A DNA stretch of 64,000 nucleotides from an uncultured Flavobacteriaceae bacterium (GCA_947503105.1 CANNCM010000006.1:1-64000); one strand, 5' to 3'; numbered from the stretch's first letter, positions 18,290 to 27,761 are shown. Translations and numbers: made by a program. The notes: generated by a model not told the origin, from the letters alone.

Positions 18290-19036
18290 TCAATCTAAAA
18301 AGATTAAAGATCCTGTGTAGAGTTCAGTTATATCTACATTGGGGGGCTCATTGACAGAAATTAAATGCCCCGTGCTTCGTAACACGCCACTCAAAGATTG
18401 AAGTGGGTGTATGGTCATATCGTGGCTACTGCGATGGGAAATTGTAACGTCTTGCGCCAAAAGATTAGCTCCAAAAAAAGCAGTTGTTCCAGAGTAAAAC
18501 CCAACAAAAAGCGCATCTGTACGCCCAGAAATAAAAAATTGAGAACTATTGTTTGATGTGATTCTAATGCTTTGATTCTGAATTTTTAAATTGAAATCCC
18601 CTGAACTGATATTGTCTTGATTAAAATTTTCGGAAATTAATTTAAGATTGGGAAAGGTCAATACTCCTATAGATTTTATGGTGTATTGTGAATTACTTCT
18701 AATTTCTGTAAGATTTGGGGTCGTTACAATAATTTTTGTTGGCGCATAGCTGCGCACCCAATTGCATTGATTGTGGTCGTTGAGCGTCAGCAAACCATTA
18801 TGAACAACATATTGTATATCAGAAATGAGATGCGCTCCAGATTCAATTTTGAGATGATATTCTGGTCCTTGATTGATAATTAATTCAATGTTTTCATTAA
18901 CCAAAATACGATCAAATGAATCAACATTTTGTTCTATTATTGTCAAATCTCCTGCCGTTTGAATACAATCCGATATGTTGTCTTTTGCGCAAGAGAACAT
19001 TATAAAAATGATACCATAAAAAAATGCTTTTCTCAT
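18290..19036 (-). CDS. GIN-domain (DUF2807) lipoprotein
   Basis: 248 residues. Lipoprotein signal with Cys at residue 16 (IIFIMFSC). The rest is a right-handed beta-helix-like putative auto-transporter adhesin head GIN domain: regular short repeats such as ENIELIINQGPEYHLKIESG, LTEIRSNSQYTIKS and LKLISENFNQDNI, in which a hydrophobic-polar pattern recurs about every 20 residues. Members are common in Bacteroidota and mostly uncharacterised. Its start overlaps the stop of the PagL-like gene by 4 bp, so the two are co-transcribed. Confidence 0.8.
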   Translation of the reverse strand: MRKAFFYGIIFIMFSCAKDNISDCIQTAGDLTIIEQNVDSFDRILVNENIELIINQGPEYHLKIESGAHLISDIQYVVHNGLLTLNDHNQCNWVRSYAPTKIIVTTPNLTEIRSNSQYTIKSIGVLTFPNLKLISENFNQDNISSGDFNLKIQNQSIRITSNNSSQFFISGRTDALFVGFYSGTTAFFGANLLAQDVTISHRSSHDMTIHPLQSLSGVLRSTGHLISVNEPPNVDITELYTGSLIFLD

Positions 19037-20130
19037 AAGCGTATTCCAATACTAAATTCTAGAGCTTCGGCCTTTGCTGCATGCGATTTAAGGGTGGCGC
19101 TCATAAACCATTTTGATGTTAAATAGTGCTTTATTCCTATTCTATTATACATTCGCCCTTCAAAATCAAAAGGAGAATATACATAATATCCTAGTTGCGT
19201 TTGAACAGAACTTTTTCCAAAAAGTAGTTCGTGACCCACATAAACTCCAAGGCGCTTGTAATCCAAATCATTTCTAACATTGGATTCTGGATAGGCAACA
19301 CTTTGATAATATATAAGTTCTTTTAAAAATTTTGAATTAAAATATTCTCCACCAATCATTATTAAACTTTTTGGATTGAGACGTTTTTCGGCAAATGCTG
19401 AAAAAATATAAAACGGAAATTGAGGAGTGCCCACAACATCACTTTGATTGATTCCTGTTCTAAACAACAAACCAAACATAATTTTTTTATCTATTGTTTC
19501 CTCTTGGATATCTAGTTCTTTAGTAGTTGTGTCGCTTTCAAGAGATGCCCTAAGCCCAATATTGAACGTTACGGAATTGATACTTGTATTTGGGGCCTTA
19601 ATATTGGCATTTGATAAATGCAATAGCGTTGCTCCGACTTGAACACCAATAGGCCCAAAAAGCTGAGGGCGGACATAATTGAGCATCAAATAGGTGCCGC
19701 TTAGTAAATCTGAGCCAAAAGCTATGTTTTTAGGGTTTTCTAGTTTATCATATGGATTGGTCGCGTAAGAAATACCTTGTGCAACACGCAGCATTAAATG
19801 TCTTTTAAAAAAATAAAAATTATAGTGTCCATACAAACCGTAAGAAGAACCAAGCGTGGGTGTATTAAAGTTTTGAGCTACAAAGGAGGCTCCAAATTCG
19901 GGGGAATTATAACGCGAATGCCATAGTTTTTTGCCGGAAACACGTTTGTTCCAACCTAATATAAAGCCATTGGGATGCCCTTGAATCAGATGGGCTATAT
20001 CGTCATTGTGTCGCGCAATATTTCCTGAAAAAATATTGAAATCAATAAATGAATTGTACTTTTCTTTTTGAGCATTGCTCAAAAAAAAGAGGCACAAAAA
20101 AGCATATGTAAATAGGTGTTTTATCATCAT
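19033..20130 (-). CDS. PagL-like acyloxyacyl hydrolase / lipid A 3-O-deacylase
   Basis: I place the start at one of the two adjacent ATGs at 20125-20130 because a good signal peptide begins there (MMIKHLFTYAFLCLFFLSNAQ); the frame is open further upstream to 20223. The protein, about 365 residues, is an outer-membrane barrel of the PagL/acyloxyacyl hydrolase family. The diagnostic His-Ser pair is in LLHLSNANIKAPNTSIN, like the catalytic HxSN of PagL. Such enzymes remove the 3-linked acyl chain of lipid A. The second half (from about residue 210) also has alternating barrel strands. Assignment rests on the motif and barrel pattern, not on a search. Confidence 0.65.
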   Translation of the reverse strand: MMIKHLFTYAFLCLFFLSNAQKEKYNSFIDFNIFSGNIARHNDDIAHLIQGHPNGFILGWNKRVSGKKLWHSRYNSPEFGASFVAQNFNTPTLGSSYGLYGHYNFYFFKRHLMLRVAQGISYATNPYDKLENPKNIAFGSDLLSGTYLMLNYVRPQLFGPIGVQVGATLLHLSNANIKAPNTSINSVTFNIGLRASLESDTTTKELDIQEETIDKKIMFGLLFRTGINQSDVVGTPQFPFYIFSAFAEKRLNPKSLIMIGGEYFNSKFLKELIYYQSVAYPESNVRNDLDYKRLGVYVGHELLFGKSSVQTQLGYYVYSPFDFEGRMYNRIGIKHYLTSKWFMSATLKSHAAKAEALEFSIGIRL

Positions 20131-20211
20131 ATAAGCCGCTGTAAAACTAATTAAATAATGCTGTAAAATCATATATGAGAATAAAAGATTTTTTTTTCGC
20201 TTTTTTATATC

Positions 20212-20219
20212 TAAATTTG
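20212..20219 (+). promoter_or_regulatory. -7 box of metK promoter
   Basis: TAAATTTG is a perfect TAnnTTTG. No clear TTG is found 19-21 bp upstream. The predicted start near 20226 would put the riboswitch aptamer at the very 5' end of the mRNA. Confidence 0.5.
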
Positions 20220-20229
20220 TCACCGACTA

Positions 20230-20282
20230 ATTGAGGATAAATTTGATCTGATTGCAACCTCATTAAAAAAAGCTAAAGCAGT
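20230..20282 (+). ncRNA. SAM-II-type riboswitch upstream of metK
   Basis: The region folds as the SAM-II H-type pseudoknot. P1 is TGAGG (20232-20236) with CCTCA (20258-20262). P2 is CTG plus TTGC (20248-20255) with GCTAAAGCAG (20272-20281), leaving the unpaired U of GCUAA that contacts the sulfonium in SAM-II. The conserved strings ATTGCAA just before the 3' strand of P1 and AGCTAAA after an A-rich linker match the aptamer as I remember it. The downstream gene makes SAM, so it would act as feedback control. SAM-V shares the core and is the main alternative. Confidence 0.82.
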
Positions 20283-20313
20283 ACAACTCCCTTTAGCACG
20301 TTGCACTTATTTT

Positions 20314-20336
20314 TCCTCATAAAATAAATTTATGAG
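20314..20336 (+). promoter_or_regulatory. Start-codon hairpin of metK
   Basis: CTCATAAA (20316-20323) pairs perfectly with TTTATGAG (20329-20336) across a five-base loop, placing the metK ATG in a stem. TCCTCA (20314-20319) is also complementary to TGAGGA at 20232-20237, the 5' strand of the riboswitch P1, so aptamer folding could decide whether the start codon is masked. Confidence 0.6.
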
Positions 20337-21588
20337 TTACTTATTTACATCTGAAAGCGTTTCTGAAGGCCACCCAGATAAGGTTGCCGATCAAATAAGC
20401 GATGCTATAATTGATCATTTTTTGGCTTTTGATCCACAATCCAAAGTCGCCTGTGAAACTTTAGTGACAACAGGTCAAGTTGTTTTGGCTGGTGAAGTCA
20501 AATCCAAGACATATTTGGATGTTCAACAAATAGCTAGAGACACCATCAATAAAATTGGCTACACCAAAGGCGAGTATATGTTTGATGGCAACTCCTGTGG
20601 GGTATTGTCTGCCATTCACGAGCAATCCGACGACATCAATAGAGGGGTCGATAAAGAAAATCCCGAAGATCAAGGGGCTGGAGATCAAGGGATGATGTTT
20701 GGCTACGCTACCAACGAAACTGAAAATTTTATGCCATTGGCATTGGATCTTTCTCATTTCATTTTGAAAGAATTGGCACAATTACGACGCGAAAACAATG
20801 AGATTACGTATTTGCGTCCAGATTCTAAAAGTCAAGTCACTATTGAATACAGCGATGATAATGTGCCATTACGTATTGATTCTATTGTAATTTCAACCCA
20901 ACATGATGATTTCTCTGATGATGAAAAAGAAATGCTTAACACCATTGAAAAAGACATCAAAACAATATTAATTCCTCGAATAATTGCCAAATTACCAAAG
21001 GCCACACAAGCGCTATTTAGTGATAATATAACTTATCACATTAATCCAACAGGGAAGTTTGTCATTGGTGGCCCTCATGGTGATACTGGACTTACAGGGC
21101 GTAAGATTATTGTAGATACTTACGGCGGAAAAGGCGCTCATGGTGGAGGTGCATTTTCGGGAAAAGATCCCAGTAAAGTAGATCGTTCTGCGGCCTATGC
21201 AATGCGTCATATTGCCAAAAACATGGTCGCTGCTGGAGTGTGTTCAGAAATTTTGGTCCAAGTCAGCTATGCCATTGGTGTGGCCGAACCTATGGGCGTT
21301 TTTGTAGATACCTATGGCACCTCCAATGTGGATTTTAACGATGGTGCTATTGCGCAAAAAATTACCAAACTTTTTGATTTGCGCCCTGCTGCCATTGAAA
21401 AGCGTCTAAAACTTCGCACCCCTATGTACAGCGAAACTGCCGCTTATGGCCATATGGGACGTACAAACGAAACTGTAGAAAAAGTATTTTACTTGCCTAA
21501 TGGCGAAAAACGAGTGTTAGATGTCGAACTTTTTACTTGGGAAAAATTGGATTATGTAGAAGCCATTAAAACCGCTTTTGGGCTTTAA
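20332..21588 (+). CDS. metK: S-adenosylmethionine synthetase
   Basis: 418 residues. It makes SAM from methionine and ATP with release of phosphate and pyrophosphate. Signatures: [20 protein letters not shown] at the N-terminus with His14, [10 protein letters not shown], the P-loop-like [16 protein letters not shown], and [11 protein letters not shown]. It is longer than the 384-residue E. coli enzyme, as other Bacteroidota MetK proteins are. A SAM-II-type riboswitch precedes it and a 13-bp terminator hairpin follows. Confidence 0.97.
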   Translation: MSYLFTSESVSEGHPDKVADQISDAIIDHFLAFDPQSKVACETLVTTGQVVLAGEVKSKTYLDVQQIARDTINKIGYTKGEYMFDGNSCGVLSAIHEQSDDINRGVDKENPEDQGAGDQGMMFGYATNETENFMPLALDLSHFILKELAQLRRENNEITYLRPDSKSQVTIEYSDDNVPLRIDSIVISTQHDDFSDDEKEMLNTIEKDIKTILIPRIIAKLPKATQALFSDNITYHINPTGKFVIGGPHGDTGLTGRKIIVDTYGGKGAHGGGAFSGKDPSKVDRSAAYAMRHIAKNMVAAGVCSEILVQVSYAIGVAEPMGVFVDTYGTSNVDFNDGAIAQKITKLFDLRPAAIEKRLKLRTPMYSETAAYGHMGRTNETVEKVFYLPNGEKRVLDVELFTWEKLDYVEAIKTAFGL

Positions 21589-21608
21589 ATAGCTCTTTTT
21601 TTTAAATC

Positions 21609-21637
21609 AAAAATGCCACGCTTTGCGTGGCATTTTT
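21609..21637 (+). terminator. Bidirectional terminator of metK and the GLPGLI/TonB operon
   Basis: A 13-bp perfect stem (21609-21621 with 21625-21637, loop TTT) ends in A and T runs on both strands. It lies between convergent metK and the TonB-receptor-like gene. Confidence 0.9.
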
Positions 21638-21656
21638 AGTATAAAATTTGTTTTGA

Positions 21657-24368
21657 TTATAATTCATAACGGACACGAAATGTAATGTATCGTGGCTGAA
21701 TAAAATACTCTGTCGCACTTACAGAAACCGTTCCTGCGCTACTTTGACTTTGTGCTCTAGTATCCAATAAGTTCGTCGCTTTAACCTCATATTCAAACTT
21801 CGAATCTTCATCTTTTCGATAGGATAAAGACGCATTCCAAAACTCAAACGTATTAATGGTGCTGTTTTCATCGCTAAAATCGTTGTAAGAATAATCTGTT
21901 CTAAATGTAAATGATTTTAAGAACAACGCATCCAATTCTATCGTTGGGCTTTTGGTAAAGAACTTAGTACTGTTCTCCCCTAAATTATTATCCTGAATCG
22001 TATAGCGATAACTCACATCTAAATTAGGTGCTGTTCGAAAATTTGTACGAACTTGAGCTCGGTAGGTTTGTGAAAAATTTTCATTGACAGATCGTCTATT
22101 TTGAATAAACTGATTGAATTTCGAATAATTAAAATTGGCTCGAATTGTTCCTCGAATTTTTCCAAACGTACGCTGAAAACGCCCATTTGCCGTTACACTC
22201 TCATCCGCAAAAGGGGAGTTGAATGGCGAAGAAACACGAATGACACTGCCCGGTTGAAATATAGACTCTGTACGGATATTATCAATACTCTTGTTATAAT
22301 TGATACTTGCAAACACATTCGTGTAATTGAACATATTGAAGCTGTAATAAAATAAATTTATATTGTGTGACAACGCATTTTCTAATGCTGGACTTCCACT
22401 AAATAACGCATTATAATTATTCAATACCAGTCCACTAGCAAAATTTGAAACATCTGTAAATTGCGTTTGCATGCTATAGGTAAGGTTTAGTGTTTCGCTT
22501 TTTTTGAGTTGTACAATAACATTCAAATCTGGTAAAAATCTAAAGAAATTATCTGTTACCTTCTGACCAAATTGGGTATTATTCACATTATACATATGCC
22601 CAGAAACACCTGGGGTAATGGTAAAAATACCCGTTTTTAGGCGGTAGTGAAACCCTAAATATATATCAGAAAAATTATAATCTATAGCATTGATATCAAC
22701 TCCATCATTAATTGTTGGGGTAGTGTCAAGTTGAGAATTATCATCTAAAAATTGAAAAATATTAGAGTCAAATTTCTGATGACTTAAAATGGTTCCAAGC
22801 GTAAAATTGATATTACTTTTCTTATTTAAAATATTCCAATAGTCCAATTTAGCATCCAATTGGTTGGATTGGACACGCTTTTCTTGAGCCAAATTATAGT
22901 TGCTTTGGCTGTCATCTAATCCCAAATTGGCGGCTGTCCCACCATAATTGAGTTTATCTTCCAATATTGCATTGTAAAATGGATCTTCATCCTTAATCAC
23001 ATGTTGAGCTTCAAGAGCAAAAATATTGTTCTCATTCAAGGTGTAATAATAATTCAGATTTTGGTTAAAATTAAAAGGTGTTGTTTCTTCTAATTGATCA
23101 ATATTATTGTTGATCGATGAGAAAAAACGTTGATCTTGTTCACTTTTAGACATCTGACCAAAAATTTCATACTCCATTTGATTATTGGCATTGGGCTGAT
23201 ATTTTGAAGACAATTTAAGCATCCCAAGGTTATTTTCCTGTACCGTATTACTTTCCGTTCTTTCGTCTGGAATGTTCAAATCTGGATTGGTGTACTGAAT
23301 TGTTCTATTTTCTTGCAATTCGTTTCTACTGTTTGAGAAAATGGCAAATCCTCCTAAATCTAGTGTTTTCTTTGGCGACCAGCTAAAGTTGGTTGCCGCA
23401 AATTTTGTATTGATATCTTTCGCTCGATTATTTTGCAAGGTCAAAAACCCAATATCATTGTTTCCTAAATTTATATTTGTTCCACTGCTCAAACTCGGCC
23501 GTCTAAAGCCCCCCGTGAAATTGAAATAATCTCTTCGAGTAAAAGCCACTTCGCCAATGTTATTCAAATCTCCTATAAAATTGATGCTATAATCGGGACT
23601 GTAATAAAATAATTTCGGCTGCGCCAAATACAATGTTTCTTGATCAGAATCTCCAGCACCAGCCGTGACATTTCCAAACCAAAAATTCTTTTTCCCTTCT
23701 TTCAATTTGATATTAATCGCTACATTATTTTGATTATTAGTTACACCACCCAACTGGCTAACCTCAGAGTAATTTTTCAAAACCTGAACTTTATCTACAG
23801 CATTTGACGGGATATTTTTTGTAGCTAATTTTGAATCTCCATCAAAAAAATCTTTCCCCTCAACCATAAGCTTTGTGACAACTTTACCCTCAACTTCTAC
23901 TTGACCATCGTCATTAATTTCTACACCAGGCAGATTTTCCAAAACATCTTCTAATTTTCGTTCTGTACCTTTATTAAAAGAATCTGCGTTGTAAACTAAG
24001 GTGTCGCCACTAATTGTAACAGGCATTTCATACGTAAGCTCCACTTCCTCCAAGGCATTGTCTTCTTGTAGCATAAAATTTTGAGTCGCATTCGAATCAC
24101 CAGTTTCTAAAGCTTGTGTCAACGATTTCATCCCTATATAACTCACTTGAATTGAATAGGTTGTGTTCTTTTTCAAATCCAGACGATACCTTCCCTTATC
24201 GTTTGTAATGCCGTAAGAATCTAAGGCGCTTGTTGCTTTATTGATCGCAATAACATTGGCAAGTTCTAACGGATTTCCTAATGAATCTTTAACAATCCCT
24301 TCCAATTTTACTTGAGAAAAAGACAGTCCGAAAAAGAAGAGCAAAAGTATAGTTAAGTAATATTTCAT
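21657..24368 (-). CDS. TonB-receptor-like outer-membrane protein (carboxypeptidase-regulatory plus beta-barrel)
   Basis: 903 residues. Signal peptide (MKYYLTILLLFFFGLSFSQ), then a carboxypeptidase regulatory-like domain (about 20-95, GIVKDSLGNPLELANV). A plug-like region follows (LEDVLENLPGVEINDDGQVEVEGK, about 140-225), then an outer-membrane beta-barrel of the family called outer membrane beta-barrel family protein, ending in RYITFRVRYEL. It sits 30 bp downstream of two GLPGLI genes, a frequent Bacteroidota arrangement. The ligand is unknown; peptide or metal uptake has been proposed for relatives, but nothing in the sequence decides it. Confidence 0.85.
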   Translation of the reverse strand: MKYYLTILLLFFFGLSFSQVKLEGIVKDSLGNPLELANVIAINKATSALDSYGITNDKGRYRLDLKKNTTYSIQVSYIGMKSLTQALETGDSNATQNFMLQEDNALEEVELTYEMPVTISGDTLVYNADSFNKGTERKLEDVLENLPGVEINDDGQVEVEGKVVTKLMVEGKDFFDGDSKLATKNIPSNAVDKVQVLKNYSEVSQLGGVTNNQNNVAINIKLKEGKKNFWFGNVTAGAGDSDQETLYLAQPKLFYYSPDYSINFIGDLNNIGEVAFTRRDYFNFTGGFRRPSLSSGTNINLGNNDIGFLTLQNNRAKDINTKFAATNFSWSPKKTLDLGGFAIFSNSRNELQENRTIQYTNPDLNIPDERTESNTVQENNLGMLKLSSKYQPNANNQMEYEIFGQMSKSEQDQRFFSSINNNIDQLEETTPFNFNQNLNYYYTLNENNIFALEAQHVIKDEDPFYNAILEDKLNYGGTAANLGLDDSQSNYNLAQEKRVQSNQLDAKLDYWNILNKKSNINFTLGTILSHQKFDSNIFQFLDDNSQLDTTPTINDGVDINAIDYNFSDIYLGFHYRLKTGIFTITPGVSGHMYNVNNTQFGQKVTDNFFRFLPDLNVIVQLKKSETLNLTYSMQTQFTDVSNFASGLVLNNYNALFSGSPALENALSHNINLFYYSFNMFNYTNVFASINYNKSIDNIRTESIFQPGSVIRVSSPFNSPFADESVTANGRFQRTFGKIRGTIRANFNYSKFNQFIQNRRSVNENFSQTYRAQVRTNFRTAPNLDVSYRYTIQDNNLGENSTKFFTKSPTIELDALFLKSFTFRTDYSYNDFSDENSTINTFEFWNASLSYRKDEDSKFEYEVKATNLLDTRAQSQSSAGTVSVSATEYFIQPRYITFRVRYEL

Positions 24369-24398
24369 TATTAAATTTTTTAAAATTAAAAGAGGGTA

Positions 24399-25262
24399 TT
24401 AGTTTCTACCACGTCCTCGTCCGCCACGCCCACGATACATCTCTCGCATTTCCTCCATTTTTTTCTTGACGGTAGCGTTATAATCTGTTCGAGAAATGAC
24501 TTTCCCTTTTTCAGGAGCTTCGATTTCAATTTTTTGTTGAGGGTTCATGGTGATTTTGCTACACAAAATTGTGGTACGATCGGCATTAACCTCAAGGATT
24601 AAACCTGGCAACCCCCAGTATTCTCCAGGACCTTGATTTACAGGAATTTGTAGCGTGTACCATGCCGTAATTTCAATGGTTTTTGGAACTTCAATTTCAT
24701 CAGAAACGGAAGTTGTTTTGGTAGAATCTGTTTTTGTTGCTTTGTCTTGATTATTTCGATCTCTTCTTCGCATACTTCGCCAATCAAATTCATCGACAGT
24801 TTTTGTCGCTGTTGCTTTCATGCACAAATATTGCCCAATTTGCTTTGTTTCTGTACCTAGCTTCCAATCTAATTTTTGCAACGAATCTGTAATTAAAAAT
24901 TGCCTTCCAAAAAATTCTTGATCTTGAATGAACTGTTGTGTTTTTACGTTTTTATACTGTGGTCCAGCCGAAAAACTATTGCCCCACATCCCAAAACCGC
25001 GCTGACCTGGCGCTTCCAGCACCTCTTCTTCCTTGAAAATAGAAGACACCTTATCGAAAGTCAAAATGTAAGTTTTTTCAAACATACTGCGCATTCGCTC
25101 CATGATTTGTTTTTTTTGAGCTTCACTCATCTGTTGACCACCCCAACTGTCTAGGTCTGGATTGGTTTTGGACATATAATAAGCTTTTCCTTGAAAATCC
25201 TGTGCAAAAACAAAGGCACTGGAAATTAAAAGTGTAAGAATAATGCTGCGTTTTAAAGTCAT
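24399..25262 (-). CDS. GLPGLI family protein (second copy)
   Basis: 287 residues with signal peptide (MTLKRSIILTLLISSAFVFAQ). The family name motif appears as EYWGLPGLILEVNADRTTI (about residues 215-233). The C-terminus is very basic and Gly/Arg-rich (MYRGRGGRGRGRN), which the neighbouring copy lacks. It is about half identical by eye to the upstream GLPGLI gene, so this is a tandem duplicate. The function of GLPGLI proteins is unknown; they are periplasmic or surface proteins usually encoded beside TonB-type barrels, as here. Confidence 0.9.
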   Translation of the reverse strand: MTLKRSIILTLLISSAFVFAQDFQGKAYYMSKTNPDLDSWGGQQMSEAQKKQIMERMRSMFEKTYILTFDKVSSIFKEEEVLEAPGQRGFGMWGNSFSAGPQYKNVKTQQFIQDQEFFGRQFLITDSLQKLDWKLGTETKQIGQYLCMKATATKTVDEFDWRSMRRRDRNNQDKATKTDSTKTTSVSDEIEVPKTIEITAWYTLQIPVNQGPGEYWGLPGLILEVNADRTTILCSKITMNPQQKIEIEAPEKGKVISRTDYNATVKKKMEEMREMYRGRGGRGRGRN

Positions 25263-25337
25263 TTTTTGGTTAATTTAAATGTTATGCAAATTTATATTTT
25301 GTTTAATAATATGGCGTTAAATTATTCACAAAAGGAA

Positions 25338-26186
25338 TTATCCTCCAATTCGAATTTGAAACGAATTTTCACCTGAATCCCTTCTGTCGTTTTGCTCACT
25401 CATTTCTTTCATTTTTTTCTTCATAATCTCATCATATTCCTTTTGAGACACTTGTTTTCCTTTTTTGGGCTCAGAAATTTCAATTTTTTTATCAGGATTA
25501 ATGGTAATTTTACTACACAAAATTGTTAAGTCTCCGTCATTGATTTCTAAAATAAGTCCTGGTAAACCTTGATAACTTTCTGGGCCATTACTTACTGGAA
25601 TTTGTGGCGTGTACCATGCGGTTACCGTTATGGTTTTCATCTCAGAAGACACTTTTGAATCCTCGTCTTTGTCTTCATCATCGCTACTGCTAAAGGTCAT
25701 CACAGAACTGGCTTCAATTTGCTTTGAATACGTTGCTTTATAGCATGTGTAATCTCCAATATTTTTAGTCTCGCCATGCAATTCCCATTCAATTGGTTGT
25801 AATTGGTCTTTAATGATAAATTGCTTCCCAAAAGTTTCTTGTTGATTGGTAAACAATTGATCTTTAATATTTTTAAACAAAGTGCCAGATCCGCCAGCAG
25901 ATGAAATAAAAACCATGCCACCTCCAGCTGCGGGCGGAGCCAAGGCTTCATCTTCCTTGTAGATAGAGGTGTTTTTGTCGAACGTAAGGATATAGGTTTT
26001 TTGAAACTCTTTTTTAAGCATATCCATAATTTGCTTTTGCATCTCTCCACCTCCAACTTGTGCACTATCAATTTTGATATCCAATTTGCGCTGTGTTTTG
26101 TAAGTTGCTACACCTTGAAAATCTTGGGCAAACAATGAAAAAGTAGAACTTAAAATTAGTATGATTAGTCTTGATAATATATTCAT
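25338..26186 (-). CDS. GLPGLI family protein (first copy)
   Basis: 282 residues with signal peptide (ending SLFAQ). Motif SYQGLPGLILEINDGDLTIL at about 215-234. Blocks shared with the downstream copy include KTYILTFDK, FGKQFIIKD or FGRQFLITD, and VTAWYTPQIPVSNGP or ITAWYTLQIPVNQGP. It has an acidic stretch (SSDDEDKDEDSK) before the motif region. It heads a three-gene operon with the second copy and the TonB-like barrel. Confidence 0.9.
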   Translation of the reverse strand: MNILSRLIILILSSTFSLFAQDFQGVATYKTQRKLDIKIDSAQVGGGEMQKQIMDMLKKEFQKTYILTFDKNTSIYKEDEALAPPAAGGGMVFISSAGGSGTLFKNIKDQLFTNQQETFGKQFIIKDQLQPIEWELHGETKNIGDYTCYKATYSKQIEASSVMTFSSSDDEDKDEDSKVSSEMKTITVTAWYTPQIPVSNGPESYQGLPGLILEINDGDLTILCSKITINPDKKIEISEPKKGKQVSQKEYDEIMKKKMKEMSEQNDRRDSGENSFQIRIGG

Positions 26187-26283
26187 GATCTTCGCTATTT
26201 AAAAAAAATGTTTACGACATATAAGACGATTCAATTTCAAAAATGTAACAGTGTTTAATTTTATTTTTTTGTATTTTCCAAGA

Positions 26284-27066
26284 ATGAAAAATTTGAACTT
26301 ATTTTTAATCCTGTTGATTGTCAACACAGTATATTCACAGCAGTCTCTAGAAGCTCGTTTTTTAAAAAAAATAAAGGCCGATTGGGATCATTTTGTTGGT
26401 GTAGATCAATTTGATGCATTGTATTTCATTGAAAATGAAACGCTTTACAAAAAAGAAAATAAGAAAATTCAAACCTACAGCAATCTACAATTAGGAAAAA
26501 TTGATCATGTCCAGGTCTTTAATACCCTGAAAATTGTAGCGTTTCACAAGAATCAAAATACCGTTGTTTTGTTAGATAACCGCTTGGCAGAATTAGTTGA
26601 CATAAATTTCAATACAATCGCCCCGTATCGAATATTAAACAAAGTGACTTTAGGAAGCGATACAACGTTTTGGATATTCAATACACTAACACTTCAACTT
26701 GAATTATTTGATTATGAAACGAACAAAACAAAACTTAGCACCATACCATTAGAGGATAGCGTATTAGTCATGAATAGTGATTATAACAATTTGTATGTGC
26801 TCACTCCTTCTTATTTCTATCAATTCAATTACACAGGGAGTTTGCTGCAAAAAATAAAAAACGATGGGTTTGAGGACTTCAGCGTTATGAATGGTGTTTA
26901 TCTATTTAAAAAGAACAATAAACTCTATTACAAAGACCAGAATGCTAATGAATTTCGAAGTTTAGAAATTCCAAAAAATTTGATTAAACAGTTTTTTGTA
27001 ATGAATCAAACCTTGTATATTTATGACGGTGAATTTCTTAACCATTACCAACTAATAAAAGATTAA
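26284..27066 (+). CDS. Secreted protein of unknown function
   Basis: I start it at ATG 26284, where a signal peptide begins (MKNLNLFLILLIVNTVYSQ); the frame is open to 26251. About 260 residues. The mature part has short repeated beta-strand blocks with FDALYFIENETLYKKENK, KTIQTYSNLQLG-like and LFKKNNKLYYKDQNA elements, which would suit a beta-propeller-like fold, but no named family is recognised. It lies 3 bp before the deoxynucleoside kinase gene and so is co-transcribed with it. Confidence 0.65.
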   Translation: MKNLNLFLILLIVNTVYSQQSLEARFLKKIKADWDHFVGVDQFDALYFIENETLYKKENKKIQTYSNLQLGKIDHVQVFNTLKIVAFHKNQNTVVLLDNRLAELVDINFNTIAPYRILNKVTLGSDTTFWIFNTLTLQLELFDYETNKTKLSTIPLEDSVLVMNSDYNNLYVLTPSYFYQFNYTGSLLQKIKNDGFEDFSVMNGVYLFKKNNKLYYKDQNANEFRSLEIPKNLIKQFFVMNQTLYIYDGEFLNHYQLIKD

Positions 27067-27069
27067 ATT

Positions 27070-27684
27070 ATGCACATTGCAATTGCGGGAAACATTGGCG
27101 CTGGAAAAACAACTTTAACACAATTATTGGCAAAACACTATAAATGGGAGGCACAGCTAGAGGATGTTGTAGATAATCCATATTTGGATGATTTTTACAA
27201 TCAAATGGAGCGTTGGAGTTTCAACCTACAGGTTTATTTTTTAAACAGCAGATTTCGTCAAGTTTTACAAATTCGCAAGAGCGGAAAAGACATCATTCAA
27301 GACCGAACGATTTATGAAGATGCGAATATTTTTGCACCAAATTTACACGCCATGGGTCTGATGACGAACAGAGATTTTGACAATTACAGCTCTTTATTTA
27401 ATTTGATGGAAAGCTTAGTTGAAGCACCAGATTTGCTTATCTATTTGCGAAGCTCTATCCCAAATCTAGTAAGTCAGATTCATAAACGCGGTAGAGATTA
27501 TGAAAACTCCATAAGTATAGATTACCTCAGCCGATTGAATGAGCGTTATGAAGCTTGGATTCATAATTACAAAAAAGGACGCCTTCTTGTTATTGATGTA
27601 GATGATTTAGATTTTGTGGAAAATAAAGAAGATTTAGGAGGGATTATCACTAAAATTGACGCTGAAATTAACGGTCTTTTTTAA
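27070..27684 (+). CDS. Deoxynucleoside kinase
   Basis: 204 residues. Walker A P-loop GNIGAGKTTL at 7-16, the DRT motif in IIQDRTIYEDANIFA (family DRS/DRT), and a lid region with RGRDYENSISIDYL. It phosphorylates deoxynucleosides in the salvage pathway; the dGK/dAK subgroup is likely but specificity cannot be read directly. Upstream is a secreted unknown, downstream a bidirectional terminator. Confidence 0.9.
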   Translation: MHIAIAGNIGAGKTTLTQLLAKHYKWEAQLEDVVDNPYLDDFYNQMERWSFNLQVYFLNSRFRQVLQIRKSGKDIIQDRTIYEDANIFAPNLHAMGLMTNRDFDNYSSLFNLMESLVEAPDLLIYLRSSIPNLVSQIHKRGRDYENSISIDYLSRLNERYEAWIHNYKKGRLLVIDVDDLDFVENKEDLGGIITKIDAEINGLF

Positions 27685-27705
27685 AGGTTAAAAAATTAAG
27701 GCAAT

Positions 27706-27745
27706 AAAAAAACCACGTTGAAAAAAATTCAACGTGGTTTTTTTT
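27706..27745. terminator. Bidirectional terminator between deoxynucleoside kinase and hppA
   Basis: A long perfect stem (27706-27722 with 27728-27744), loop of five A, with A/T runs on both sides. It serves the convergent dNK and hppA genes. Confidence 0.92.
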
Positions 27746-27761
27746 ATACTTTCTAATGAAC

